From NCBI RefSeq assembly GCF_950295315.1, contig NC_080162.1:68485760-68549759 (forward strand): DNA of 64,000 bases, written 5' to 3'. Below the pieces are notes generated by a model. That model was not told the DNA's origin. It saw only the letters and a list, made by a program, of their open reading frames with translations, and ran no database searches. Positions 21,600 to 33,030 of this stretch are shown here, piece after piece. Every line of letters starts with the position of its first letter. Position 1 is the first letter of the stretch. The stretch comes from Erinaceus europaeus. Taxonomy: Eukaryota; Chordata; Mammalia; Eulipotyphla; Erinaceidae. Position numbers and translations under genes: made by a program.

Positions 21600-22190
21600 T
21601 ATATAGTACTGGCTCTATAAATGTCATCTAATCTAACATGAAAATTATGGAGGCAAATTTCTGGAAAAGAGATCAAACTGATATCCATTGTTTAAACCTA
21701 CATTGTGGCATAAATATTGTATTACCCTTAACTGAAGATACTGAAAAACACATTTGGGAAACCTGGTCCACATTTAAAATATTGTAATTTTATGGGTATT
21801 CCTTTCAAAACCAAAAACAGCAATGTCAACATCAGGGCAGTGGTGACTTAGCACCCACCTGAGCTGGGTGTGTCCACAGTGCATGAATATAGTCCAGTGC
21901 CAAGTCAATACAAAGCCAATCACACAGAAACACATTTGTTGTGTTCAGGTTCCCAGGGAAATTATCAGTGATTGGCTCTCTAGAATGACTCAGTGTACAG
22001 CCAGGATGAGCTCATGGAAGAGGCAGGCAATTTGAATGCACCCACCACCCCTAGGTAATTAAAATCCTGAAAAAAACTGGGGAGATTCCATTCCATAGAC
22101 ACAAGTCAGCAACCATGGCTTCAGCAAGGAGTTCCTAGCCTTTTCCCCCCCTGAAAATATTTGGTAGGATGCCAACAAAAATTTGTAGTG
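21600..22190. other. No gene recognised
   Basis: Unassigned; includes 'GGGCAGTGGTGACTTAGCACCCACC' near 21835, which could be a very old tRNA-type SINE head, not supported further. Confidence 0.4.
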
Positions 22191-22194
22191 TTAT

Positions 22195-22530
22195 TAGTGA
22201 TTTAATAGTTACTAATAAGACAATATGGGTAGAATTCAACACCACTCCCACCACCAAAGTTTTGTGCCCCCATTCCCATTCATCGGTAACCACCATTGTT
22301 CTTCCAAAGTCATAGATATGGTTGAATAGATATATACATACTTCTCTGTTTTTTCAAGTTCATGTGTTTCAATTCTCTGTACACCACATACGAGTGAAAT
22401 CATCTGATAGTTGTATATTATTCCCTTACATACTTCACTAACCATAATCACTGCCAACTGCATCCATTTGGTCTCAAAGAAACATTATAGTCTATTTTTA
22501 ACTGCTGAGTAGTACTCTATTGAATATGTC
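22195..22530 (-). mobile_element. Old L1 3' end, antisense
   Basis: Plus reading has 'ACCACTCCCACCACCAAAGTTTTG' then 'ATACGAGTGAAATCATCTGATAG' and 'CTGAGTAGTACTCTATTGAATATG', the complement of the ORF2 C-terminus and 3' end. Confidence 0.8.
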
Positions 22531-22889
22531 CCAAGACTTCTTCTTTTTTATTTATAAGATTCAAATTAGTATTTTTTTATTCCACTATCAACAGGTTTTA
22601 GCCCTTAACTCTTAAGTATTCCTCATAGCTGCATCCTCTCACCGCCATGACTGACTGATATTTTAAACATCTAATCAAGAAAATGAAAAGGCATGCACCA
22701 GAGAAGCATATGGACCATTCAGGAAAAGACAGCTAATCCCATGTGGATGCTGATACCTATTTTTGTTCACTTCCTTTCTAAGCCACATCTATACCTGTTA
22801 GAACTTCTGGGTGCCCTTCCGCTTTTCCTCTTCCCTCTCAGGCGTTCTCCAAATTCTCTTTCCTTTCAGTGATGAAGCAAAAAAAAGGT

Positions 22890-23105
22890 TCCTGGTTGCG
22901 AAAGTTCTGGGCCCTGGTGGGATTCAGAGCCCTCTGATCATCTTCCCCTAGTATTTCTCCCTCTGAAAATAATAACCAAAATTCTTTGGCTGTGCAGAAG
23001 GAAGGAGTTCCGGCTTCTCTAATTGCTGTTCCTCTGGACATGGACATTGACAGGTTGATCCATACCCCTAGCCTGTCTCTATCTTTCCCTAGTAGGGCAA
23101 GCTGA
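22890..23105 (-). mobile_element. Old L1 3' UTR fragment, antisense
   Basis: Complement of the block at 55200-55400: 'GATTCAGAGCCCTCTGATCATCTTCCCCTA', 'CCAAAATTCTTTGGCTGTGCAG', 'GTTGATCCATACCCCTAGCCTGTCTC', 'CTTTCCCTAGTAGGGC'. Confidence 0.75.
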
Positions 23106-23109
23106 ACAG

Positions 23110-23555
23110 TTCTCTTCAAGCAACTAAAGCCCTATTGGCCCAAGTGTAGAGAGTTGCAAGCCAGGAGAGTTGCAGACACACAACAAAATTCAACAACAAT
23201 ACAGGCAGTCTCTTGAAACACGTGAAATGAAAATGGTAGCTTAACTGGGTAGTAGAATGAAAGAGGAAGTCACTGTGTGGGGCACATTTAAAGACTGCCA
23301 AGATGATTCCTCAGTAGTCAGAGGCTGGCACAGCTGCAGAAGACTCAACTAACACTTTACTGTACTCAGCCAATGGCATCTTCGTTACATACAATTTTGT
23401 TCATTTACAGCTTCACTTGTTTAAAATGTCAAAATATTTAAAATACTAGAAATTCAAAAGTCATTTTCTTAAGTGCTGAAGCTGTAAATTATGTGTATTT
23501 TCTTTTTTCTCCTTCCCTGCATCTTTCAAATTTCTACAATTTCTACAATTTCCTT
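23110..23555. other. No gene recognised
   Basis: Unassigned sequence; nothing supported. Confidence 0.4.
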
Positions 23556-23559
23556 TTTT

Positions 23560-23705
23560 CCTATTTTTATTAATGATTTAATAATGGTTTACAAGACTAT
23601 AGGGATACAGCTCCACACCACACCCACCACCAAAGTTCTGTTACTTCTCCCCTCACCCTGTGATAACCACCATAGTTTATACAACCTCTTAGAGACAGTC
23701 TACAA
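23560..23705 (-). mobile_element. Old L1 3' end, antisense
   Basis: 'TTTTATTAATGATTTAATAATGG', 'CCACACCCACCACCAAAGTTCTG' and 'CCCTCACCCTGTGATAACC' are the complement of the older tail class. Confidence 0.7.
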
Positions 23706-24204
23706 ATGATTTTTATAGTTAAAAAGATAATTATTTTTAAAGCATCACTCTTATGTGAGTGATGTTTATTTCCTTTGCTTTAGAATATTTACATTTTCCA
23801 CTTCTCCAGTATCTCTGGGCTAATATTGTTTCTCCAGCTAGAATGTCAACTTCCTCCCTAGTTGTTAGTTTTTCCCATCTGTCAAAGCCTAGTACAAAGT
23901 CTTAGCTGACGGCGCAGTCCAGGATGCTACTGTCGGTCTCTGAATTCCTACTACCACACTACCATATTGTTCAAAGCTTATCCTATTGCACACTAATTTA
24001 ATTTTTTTTCTCCTCATGAGAGCTTCACTGCTGAGCCGACTTCTTCAGCTAGAAGCAGAGACAGCCTGAGGAAGAAATGGTTCTTCCACAACACATTTAT
24101 TTTATTTTATTTTAATGAAATTTATATTGGTGATTTAATGATAGCTTATAAAATTATTGCACCCAGCACAAAGGCAGAAAACATTCATTTAAATTATCTA
24201 GTTT

Positions 24205-24375
24205 AGGTTGGAGAAACACCACAATAGTTGTGCAAAAGATTTTTTTCATGCCTGCAGCTCCAAGGTCCTAGATTCAGTCCCCAGCATATCCGCAAGTCAG
24301 AGCTCATCAGTGCTCTCTCCTTTTCTCTGTGTGTGTGTGTCTCATTAAAGTAAATACATAAAATGTTTAACAATA
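24205..24375 (+). mobile_element. tRNA-derived SINE, type B
   Basis: 'GGAGAAACACCACAATAGTTGTGCAAAAG', 'CATGCCTGCAGCTCCAAGGTCCTAGATTCAGTCCCCAGC', 'CAGAGCTCATCAGTGCTCT', short TG run, 'CATTAAAGTAAATAC' tail. Confidence 0.75.
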
Positions 24376-24454
24376 AATTCTCTAGTTAATTTTTAAGGTT
24401 AATTCTCTATATTTCCATGAACATATAAGTTAAGTTTTATCAACTCCCTAACGA

Positions 24455-24650
24455 TGCCACCATTCAGAAAGTCACAATTTGTCAGAAGGACCCAGGTTCA
24501 AGCCCCAGAGCCCCACCAATAAGGGGAAGCTTCGCAAGTGGTGAAGCAGTGCTGTAGGTGTCTCTCTTTCTTGCTCCCTCTATATGTTCCACTTCCCTCT
24601 CAGTTTCTCTCTGTCTTAGCAAATAAAAAAAAAGAATTAAAATTTTAATA
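24455..24650 (+). mobile_element. tRNA-derived SINE, short type A, head damaged
   Basis: 'GGACCCAGGTTCAAGCCCC' B-box region, 'GGGGAAGCTTCGCAAGTGGTGAAGCAG', TCTC middle, A-rich tail. The A-box end is not recognisable. A short type B-like head follows at about 24693-24770. Confidence 0.8.
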
Positions 24651-24779
24651 TAAAAGTAAAAATAATATTAAAGTAAATAAAGTCACAGTTTTGGCCAGGG
24701 AGATATGCAGCAGTAGCACACAGGACTAGTGATGCTGACTAATACTCTTGTCAAAAGTAAAAACAAACATACCAAAAGA

Positions 24780-25875
24780 AACTAATAATTCACAGTTACA
24801 CATTATAGTTCTGAAAATCCCTGGAGTATGTCAGCCTTTTTCTATTCTTCTCCTTCTTATTTTATTATAGTTCCTTTTTTTTTCTTGCCTATGCAAACAT
24901 ACACAATACTTATCACCACCACCCAAAGAGAAAATCTACATCTCTGAAAAGTGTTTTCCACAGTAATGCATGTGAAACCCGTGCCTCTGATAAACATACA
25001 TTAACAAATGTTTTTTTCAGAAATTAGATGATCTGGATAAAATGGTATATAAATTAAGAGGGCAAAGTAGATTGTCTGGCACTAATAATGAGATATTGTA
25101 TCCTAAAATGAATTCTGTGTGTATTGCTCAACTAGTTCAGAATCCCAAACAGAATGTATAGACATGAAGTGTGTAAAATAGACCCAGATTATTATTCTAT
25201 TCCTGTCTTAATATGACCCAGTGTCTTTCACCAAAATGATGATAAATGAATATTTATGTAGTCAATGAATAGGTAGCAAGACATTAAATACCCATGCCTC
25301 AACATCTGGAAAATGGTATGAATATTTGTGTCTTGTCAGAAAAAAAATAGAGAGAGAAAAATGTAAAATTATACGTATCTTTGGACACAGCAAAACAAAT
25401 AGGTTCAGAATGGGAGCTAAAAGAATTTTCAATTTTCTACAGATCATATTTATTCTCTTATTATCCGGCTGTATCTTTAAATAAGTCACAGATCTGCTAA
25501 TGACTGATAAACATTATACCAATGGGAGGATTTGATAAAATCTCAGACTTTTAACTCAATCTCTTACCTATACTAAACAGCTTCAGGAGCAGGTGGTCCA
25601 CAACACTGAGAGTTAAAGATATCAAAAGAACTGCTTTCCCCTAAAATACAGAATCCACCAGAATCCACTGAATCACCACTGTACCTGAAATTCTCACTAC
25701 TAAAGACATTGTATTAGGCTAAAGAATCACTGGTGTAGCCAAGCAGATTACAGCTAAATTAGACAACACTCAGACAGTAGATTCTTAAAGGAAGAAATGG
25801 AATTCACAACAGAGAAGACTCCAGAGCACTGAAAGAACAAGAATTATTGAGAGTATAATACTATACAGACCAAGG
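24780..25875. other. No gene recognised
   Basis: About 1.1 kb of unassigned AT-rich sequence with no supported gene or repeat. Confidence 0.45.
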
Positions 25876-25884
25876 ATGCTGAAG

Positions 25885-25995
25885 CCATACTGAGCCACTT
25901 ACTGGCTCTGTTACTGAGCCACTCACTGGCTCTGTAACATTGAATAATAATCACTTTGTAGTTTATTTTTCCACCTGTAGAATGGGACTTAGTGA
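25885..25995 (-). mobile_element. MIR fragment with an internal 24-bp tandem duplication
   Basis: 'TTATTTTTCCACCTGTAGAATGGGAC' matches the MIR segment usually read CAGTTTCCTCATCTGTAAAATGGG. Upstream, 25889-25912 is duplicated at 25913-25936 with two differences. MIR is an ancient mammal-wide tRNA-derived SINE. Confidence 0.6.
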
Positions 25996-25999
25996 AAAG

Positions 26000-26275
26000 T
26001 AAGCTCAACTGCACTGAGAGAGAAAAAATAATAAATCTTCAAGTTCTTTCATTATTAGAGAGGAAGAAATGAAGGACATAAGATATTTCTGAAATAGTAT
26101 ATCAGAGTGGCAACTCTGATAAGACACTGTAAGCAAATAGAAGAGTCATGTGGCTAAGGAAATTCACCAAAAAGAATAAAAGCATAATCAAAGGATAATA
26201 AGGGCATTCCTATCTTTTGATCACTTGTAAGCTGTTGAGGTTTTTATAGTGTATTGTCAGAAAATACTGGAAAAC
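26000..26275. other. No gene recognised
   Basis: Unassigned. Confidence 0.4.
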
Positions 26276-26283
26276 TGGGCTCT

Positions 26284-26505
26284 TTTATTAAATTTCTTTA
26301 TTGGGAAATTAATGTTTTACATTCAACAGTAAATAAAATAGTTTGTACATGCATAACATTCCTCAGTTTTCCATATAAAATTACAACCCCCACTAGGTCC
26401 TCTGTCATCCTTTTTGACCTGTACTCTCCCCCTCCACCCACCCCAGAGACTTTTACATTGGTGCAACATGCCGATTCCAGTTCAGGTTCTACTTGTGGAA
26501 AACTA
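26284..26505 (-). mobile_element. Second L1-type 3' end lineage, antisense
   Basis: Complement of a tail ending CCCAATAAAGAAATT: plus reading has 'AATTTCTTTATTGGGAAATTAATG', 'TTACATTCAACAGTAAATAAAATAGTTTGTACATGCATAACATT', then a C-rich stretch 'CCCCCTCCACCCACCCCAGAG'. The same end occurs in sense at 35826-35967. Unrelated to the common 3' UTR block. Confidence 0.7.
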
Positions 26506-26694
26506 GGCTCTTACAGCTCAATGGCTTTCAATTTTATTTCAGTTTATTTATTATAAGGAAGAGTCTGGATGAAGCATGAACCCTATCAAAAGTGATTTTG
26601 ACCTTAGGTAGTCCTTGTGACTCCTTTTATAACACAATTGTATCCAAGAAAAATTTGAGTACCTGACAATGCAAGACAGTTTCCTTTTTTATAT

Positions 26695-26909
26695 AAAAAA
26701 ATTGTCTTTATGTATTTATTAGATAGAGATAGCCAGAAATTCAGAGGGAATGGGAAGACATAGAGGGAGAAAGACAGAGAAACACCTGCAGCACTGCTTC
26801 ACAATTATAAAGCTTTTCCCCTGTAGGTGGGCACCAGGAGCTCAAACCTGGGTCCTTGCACACTATAACATATGCACTCAACAAGGTGTATCATCACCAC
26901 CCAGCCCCG
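26695..26909 (-). mobile_element. tRNA-derived SINE, short type A, antisense
   Basis: Complement of tail and purine-rich middle, 'TTTTCCCCTGTAGGTGGGCACCAGG', 'CTCAAACCTGGGTCCTTG', complement of head ending 'CCACCCAGCCCC'. Confidence 0.9.
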
Positions 26910-26914
26910 AAGAC

Positions 26915-27355
26915 AGTTTTCTAAACTACCTTTAATAAATACAAACATATTCTTCATGAGTAAGATCAGGAAGAGGGTCAATAAAATGCATCTTGTACTA
27001 AAAAGAGAAGATGGTAACTACATGAAGTCAGAGAAATATATATATATGTAAAGAAATAAAATAATTTTAATTGTTGACAACTCAGAAACAAAAGGGATAG
27101 TCTCTAGAAGCATGACACGTCTCTTGCCAAGAATACAACCAACTCTCAGACAGCATTAAATAATGCAATACTGTTACCAGGCCAAATGAACATGGAGGAA
27201 ATCCCAATACCAAACACAGTACCTGATATCCAGAAGTATTCAGCAAACCTCATAATTGGCATAAACTACTTGTACATATGTGTATATGTTTCTCTGTGGT
27301 AAATGATTAAAAAAAAAAAAACAAGCTTAGAATGATTAGACTTCATTTCTTTTCT
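26915..27355. other. No gene recognised
   Basis: Unassigned AT-rich DNA. Confidence 0.4.
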
Positions 27356-27362
27356 TGTTTGT

Positions 27363-27678
27363 TTTTTGTTTTTCTTTTTTGCCTCCAGGGTCATTGCTGG
27401 GGCTCAGTGCCTGCACTACAAATACACTGCTCCTAGAGACCATTTTTCCCATTTTTGTTGCCCTTGTTATTACTGTTGTTGTTATTGTTGCTGGATAGGA
27501 CAGAGAGAAATCAAAAGAAGGGAATACAGAGAGGGGGAGAGAAAGATAGACACCTGCAGACCTGCTTAAAACATCTCCCTTCAGGTGGGGAACCAGGGGC
27601 TTGAACTGGGATCCTTAGGCCAATCCTTGCACTTGGCGCCATGTGCACTTAACCCACTGTGCTACTGCACAGCCCCCA
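27363..27678 (-). mobile_element. tRNA-derived SINE, long type A with 3' module, antisense
   Basis: Starts 'TTTTTGCCTCCAGGGTCATTGCTGGGGCTC' (complement of the 3' module), then 'GTTGTTATTGTTGCTGGATAGGACAGAG', purine-rich middle, complement of core and head. Confidence 0.95.
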
Positions 27679-27689
27679 GACTTCGTGCT

Positions 27690-27995
27690 TTAAGATCTTG
27701 AACTTCTTAGGAACATAATGGTTGACTTTAGAAGTGGAATCCAATCTATGCTTTCAACAAAAATAAAATTAAAATAATATCCCAAAGACAAACAAATATG
27801 GTACTTAAATACATTTTGTCTGATGTTAAAATGAATTGGAAGAAAATGTTGCTTGCAGTTCCTTAGTTTGACTTTGAAGACATAACCTGAGACAAAGAGT
27901 TGAGTTCAGACAGTTTATTTGGGACGTCACTCTAAGACATGGAAGGGAGAGAGTGGGTAGAATGGAAGACAGGAGTGCCAATAGAAGAAGGCATT
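27690..27995. other. Unassigned; possible old LTR piece
   Basis: Unique-looking. 'CAGACAGTTTATTTGGGACGTC' near 27907 places an AATAAA on the minus strand in a context that could be an old LTR. It continues at 29268-29550 once the L1 insertion is removed. Low confidence. Confidence 0.3.
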
Positions 27996-29254
27996 CCTGG
28001 GCCAGTGCGGGGTGGGAGTGGGCGGGAGGGATGGGTCACGGTCCTTTGGTGATGGGAATGGTGTTTATGTACACTCCTAGCAAAATGTAGACATATAAAT
28101 CAGTAGTTAATTAATATGAGAGGGGGAAATCAATTGTATGTCTCAAAGGTTCTCAAAAGACAAACTGAATCTTTTTAATAGATAGGCTACGTATTTGATA
28201 TGCGGACTCTCTCAAAAGCCTAGACCAAGTAGATTAGAAGCTTCCAATAGCACAGCTATATACAAGATACTGGGTACTGTACAGCAAACCATAACAAAGG
28301 GACTTTTCAAAGTTAACCCAATTAACAAATAATGTGATGATAATATTAACTATTGATTGTCTTTTTGAACCCTAAGACAGCAGGAACCTCACATCTTCAC
28401 TATAGAGCCCCTACTTCCCCCAGTCCTGGCACCCTTGGATAGGGCTCACTTTCCCGTATGCATCTCCCAATCCATACCAAATAATATTGCATCCGCCGAT
28501 CACAACCTAACCAAAGCAACAATTGCCATCTCAACATGCTTCACCTCAGAATGTATCCAGAGACTTCACGTGTGGAATGACAACCCTTCAGCTTCATTAC
28601 TCGGGTGAGACCTTTCCTTTTATAGTACACTCTAATTTCATCTCAGGTAGTTCACTTTCTAACAAAGTCCCATAACCTAGACATACAACAGTTTCTGTGA
28701 GAGAGAGCTTATGTTCACACGTATCCATAAACTACTGCAAAATATATACCTGAAAGCAGGATTACACTAGAGTTTGCAGTGAGTACCTCCCTAACACTTC
28801 CTCTCCACTATTCCAAACTTGGGATCCATGATTGCTCAACAAATTGTTTGGCTTTGTATGTTAACTCTCTTTTCAATCACCAGGTTCCAGATGCCACCAG
28901 GATGCTGGCTAGGCTTCCCTGGATTGAAGACCCCACCAATGTGTCCTGGAGCTCAGATTCCCCAGAGACACACCTTACTAGGGAAAGAGAGAGGCAGACT
29001 GGGAGTATGGACCGACCAGTCAACGCCCATGTACAGCGGGGAAGCAATTATAGAAGCCAGACCCTCTACCTTCTGCAACCCTCAACGACCCTGGGTCCAT
29101 GCTCCCAGAGGGCTAGAGAATGGGAAGGCTATCATGGGAGAGGGTGGGTTATGGGGATTGGGTGGTGGGAATTGTGTGGAGTTGTACCCCTCCTACCTTA
29201 TGCCTTTGTTCACTAATCCTTTCTTAAATAAAAAATTAAAAAAAAAAAAAAAAA
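27996..29254 (+). mobile_element. Young L1 3' UTR insertion, short form (copy A)
   Basis: Exact 13-bp target duplication AGAAGAAGGCATT (27983-27995, 29255-29267). It covers almost all of the 3' UTR from 'CCTGGGCCAGTGCGGGGTGG' to a pure poly(A) tail and lacks the roughly 770-bp block of the long form (junction near 28782). It shares diagnostic variants with 63117-63647 and 48861-49105. Apparent ORFs of 145 and 172 codons here are read-through of this UTR. Confidence 0.95.
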
Positions 29255-29267
29255 AGAAGAAGGCATT

Positions 29268-29550
29268 ATTGAAGTATGTTTCCAGAAGTAGATTCCTGGT
29301 GATTTCCACTAAGCCTACTGAGAAGCATTTGACATGATTCCTAAGACTGTCCACCAAAGAGATGAAAAGCTTGGGTACTACTCTTTCTGCTATCCTCTTG
29401 TTAGCTTAAATCTAACCCTAAATGCAGTAATCACACATGTTGAAGCTTCATCTGGAATTTTCAGGTGTGGGAGGAGGGCTGGAATAGGAATCAGCAAGAC
29501 CCTAGGAAGTGCTAAGGGGGATACTGATTGCTGGAAGAACTGTCCACACA
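29268..29550. other. Unassigned sequence between L1 copies A and B
   Basis: Resumes the flank interrupted by copy A. No gene or family recognised. Confidence 0.35.
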
Positions 29551-30530
29551 GATACTGGGTACTGTACAGCAAACCCTAACAAAAGGACTTTTCAAAGTTA
29601 ACCCAATTACCAATTAATGTGATGATAACATTAACTATCAATTGTCTTTTTAAACCCAAAGACAGCAGGAACCTCACATCTCCACTATAGAGCCTCTACC
29701 TCCCCCAGTCCTGGAACCCTTGGATAGGGCCCACTTTCCCATATGCATCTCCCAATCCATATCAAATAATATTGCATCTGCCAATCACAACCTAACCAAC
29801 ACAACGATTGCCACCTCAACATGCTTCACTTCAGACTGTGTCCAGAGACTTCACGTGTGGAATGACAACCCTTCAGCTTCATTACTCAGGTGAGACCTTT
29901 CCTTTCATAGTATACTCTAATTCCATCTCAGGTGGTTCACTTTCTAACAAAGTCCCAAAACCTAGATATACACCAGTTTCTGTGAGAGAGAGCATATCTT
30001 CACACGTATCCGTAAACTACTGCAAAATATATACCTGAAAGCAGAAGTACACTAGAGTTTGCAGTGAGTATCCCCCTAACACTTCCTCTCCACTATTCCA
30101 AGGTTTGGGTCCATGATTGCTCAACAATTTGTTTGGCTTCATATGTTAACTCTCTTTTCAGTCATCAGGTTCCAGATGTCATCAGGATGCCGGCCAGGCT
30201 TCCCTGGACTGAAGACCCCACCAATGTGTCCTGGAGCTCAGATTCCCCAGAGACACACCCTACCAGGGAAAAAGAGAGGTAGACTGGGAGTATGGACGGA
30301 CCAGTCAACGTCCATGTTCAGCGGGGAAGCAATTACAGAAGCCAGACCTTCTACCTTCTGCAACCCACAATGACCCTGGGTCCATGCTCCCAGAGGGATA
30401 GAGAATGGGAAAGCTATCAGGGGAGGGGGTGGGATATGGAGATTCGGTGGTGGGAATTGTGTGGAATTGTACCCCTCCTACCCTATGGTTTTGTTAATTA
30501 ATACTTTCTTAAATAAAAAAGAAAAAAAAA
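29551..30530 (+). mobile_element. L1 3' UTR copy B, short form
   Basis: 5'-truncated at 'AGATACTGGGTACTGTACAGC' and collinear with copy A from about 28266 to the poly(A). About 1 kb. No convincing target duplication found. Confidence 0.9.
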
Positions 30531-31740
30531 AAAAGAAGATCAGAAAGGGAAACTAAAGGCAGGATCTGACTAAATTGAAAGTAGGGCACCAAAGTAAAAA
30601 CCCTGTGGTGAGCGGGAGGGTGGACATGAGGCTTCCTGGGCCAGCAGGGGGGTGGAGGTGGGAGTGGGTGGGTGGGATGGGACACAATCTTTTGGTGATG
30701 GGAATGGTGTTTATGTACACATGTATTAAATTGTAGTCATATAAATCACTAATTAATATGAGAGGGGGAAAATTGATTGTCTAACAAAGGGACTTTTCAA
30801 AGTTAACCCAATTACCAAATAATGTGATGATAACAATAACTATCCATTGTCTTCTTGAACCCTAAGACAGCAGGAACCTCACATTTCCACTATAGAGCCT
30901 AAACTTCCCCCAGTCCTGGGACCCTAGGGTAAGGCCCACTTTCCCGTATGCTTCCCCCAATTCGTATCAAATAATATTGCATCTGATGATCACAATCTAA
31001 TCAACACAACAAGTGCCACCTCAACATGCTTCACTTCAGACTATGTCCAGAGACTTCAGGTGTGGAATGACAACCCTTCAACTTCATCACTCGGGTGAGA
31101 CCTTTCCTTTCATAGTGTTCTCTGACTCCATCCCAGGTGGTTCACTTTCTAACAAAGTCCCAAAACCTAGATACAGACCAGGTTCCAGGAGATAGAGCAT
31201 ATGTTTACACGTACTCATAAACTAGGGCAAATATATACCTGAAAGCAGTAGCACACTAGAGTTTGCAGTGAGTACCCCCCAACACTTCATCTCCACTATT
31301 CCAACCTTTGGGTCCATGATTCTTCAACAATTTGTTTGACTTTGTATGTTGACTCTCTTTTCAGCCACCAGGTTCCAGATGCCATCAGAATGCCGGCCAG
31401 GCTTCCCTAGACTAAAGACCCCACCAATGCGTCCTGGAGCTCCACTTCCCCAGAGTCTCACCCTACTGGGGAAGGAGAGAGGCAGACTGGGAGTATGGAT
31501 CGACCAGTCAATGCCCATGTTCAGCGGGGAGGCAATTACAGAAGCCTGACCTCCCACCTTCTGCAACTCACAAAGACCCTGGGTCCATGCTCCCAGAGGG
31601 ATAGAGAATGGGAAAGCTATTGGGGAGGGGATGGGATATGGAGATTGGGTGGTGGCGGGAATTGTGTGGAGTTGTACCCCCCCCCATCCTATGATTTTGT
31701 TAAAGTCTCCTTTCTTAAATAAATTAATTAATTTAAAAAA
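30531..31740 (+). mobile_element. L1 3' UTR copy C, short form
   Basis: Begins in sequence just after the ORF2 stop of other copies ('CAGAAAGGGAAACTAAAGGCAGGATCTGA') directly at copy B's poly(A) tail. An AAAAAAGAAG repeat at both ends (30529-30538, 31735-31744) may be its target duplication, which would mean insertion into copy B's tail. A segment is missing near 30770-30785, where the UTR jumps to 'CTAACAAAGGGACTTTTC'. Confidence 0.85.
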
Positions 31741-31744
31741 GAAG

Positions 31745-31900
31745 CTTTGAATGGTTTTTTTTTTTTTTGTATTTCAGTGGTGTCTGTTGTGTTATCTCCT
31801 CTATCATTTATAGTTATACTTATTTCAATCTTCTCCTTTTCTGTTTAATTTTTTAAAGAACCACCATTTGGCTTCATTAATCTTTTGAATGCTTCTCTCA
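31745..31900 (-). mobile_element. L1 ORF2 mid-region fragment, antisense
   Basis: Complement of the stretch at 16655-16825: 'AAAGAACCACCATTTGGCTTCATTAATCTTTTGAA' corresponds to QKINEAKWWFF-type coding. Fragment only. Confidence 0.75.
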
Positions 31901-31909
31901 ATTCGAGCT

Positions 31910-32505
31910 AAGACCTATAGGGATACAGAGATTACACAGGCTCCTACACTGAATATAGGCCCCAGATGATATTGATGGAGTTTACAGTTAAATGTATTTA
32001 TATCCTTTTACCAAATTTAGGATTTACTCTCTTCCCTGATACCCTTTTCTAGTCCTATTTGCAACATTGACACCATCTCCCCAACAATACCTTTGGCACA
32101 CCTGATTGTTAGCTATCAGGCTCAGGAAAAAATTAGTCAAGTTATAGGCCCCTTGGATTATACCTAAAATAGACCTACTATCTTTTCCCAAAATGGAGAC
32201 CCCAAATCTCATCTGCTATATTCTTGCCTTTAGGTTCCAGATTATTAAACAATTTGTTCTTCTTTATATTTTAATGCTTTTTCAGACAGGATTCTACCAT
32301 GATGCCAACCTGACTTCCCCAGGCAGATGACCTCACCAATGGACCCTAGAACCATACCTCTCCAGAGCCCTACCCAACTAGAGAAAGATAGAAACAGGCT
32401 GGGAGTATGGATCAAACAGCCAATTCCCTTGCTCAGTAGAGAAGCAATTACAGAAGCCAGACCTTCCACATTCTGCACTCCATAATGATCCTATGCTCAG
32501 AGAAA
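31910..32505 (+). mobile_element. Older L1 3' UTR fragment
   Basis: 'AGATTACACAGGCTCCTACACTGAATATAGGCCCCAGAT' aligns with the long-form-only block (53117 on). It then runs to 'TCAGTAGAGAAGCAATTACAGAAGCCAGACC'. Confidence 0.75.
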
Positions 32506-32514
32506 GATAAAAAG

Positions 32515-33030
32515 TAATAGACCTACTAGCTATCTTCAAAACAAAGACCCCAAATCTTTATCTGCAATATGCCAGCCTTTAGGTTCATGATCAATCAACA
32601 ATTTTTATGGCTTTATATGTTAACTTTTTTTTCAGCCACCAGGTTCCAGATGCTAGCATGATGCCAACCAGACTTCCCTGGACAGACAGCCCCACCAATG
32701 TGTCCTGCATCTCTGATTCCTCAGATTCCTGTCCCACTAGGGAAAGAGAGAGACAGGTTGGGAGTATGGATCAACCTGTCAACACCCATGTTCAGTGGGG
32801 AAGCAAATACAGAAGCCAGATCTTCCACATTTAGCACCCCATAATGATCCTGGGTCCATACTCCTACAGGGTTAAAAAAAAATGAAAGAAAAAGAAAAAA
32901 AAGAATAGGAAAGCTTCCAATGGAGGGGATGGGATATGGTACTCTGGTGGTGGGAAATGTGTGGAATTTCACCCATCTTATTATATGGTTTTGTAAATAT
33001 TTTCTATTTTATAATCAAATTAAATTTAAA
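32515..33030 (+). mobile_element. L1 3' UTR fragment repeating the preceding block
   Basis: Starts 'GACCTACTAGCTATCTTCAAAAC', duplicating 32161 on, and continues to the terminal signature and tail. Either a second insertion or a duplicated 3' UTR unit. Confidence 0.75.

Noticed and set aside
21227..21631. 134-codon open frame
   Set aside because: Reads through a long type A SINE including its TCTC stretch; no independent coding evidence.
28779..29337. Overlapping open frames of 145 and 172 codons, with near copies at 30064-30373, 51114-51554, 53466-53846 and 63109-63610
   Set aside because: They recur wherever the L1 3' UTR occurs, in two frames, and run into the poly(A) tail (poly-Lys end). 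They are open by chance in a conserved UTR; no domain or start context supports a protein.
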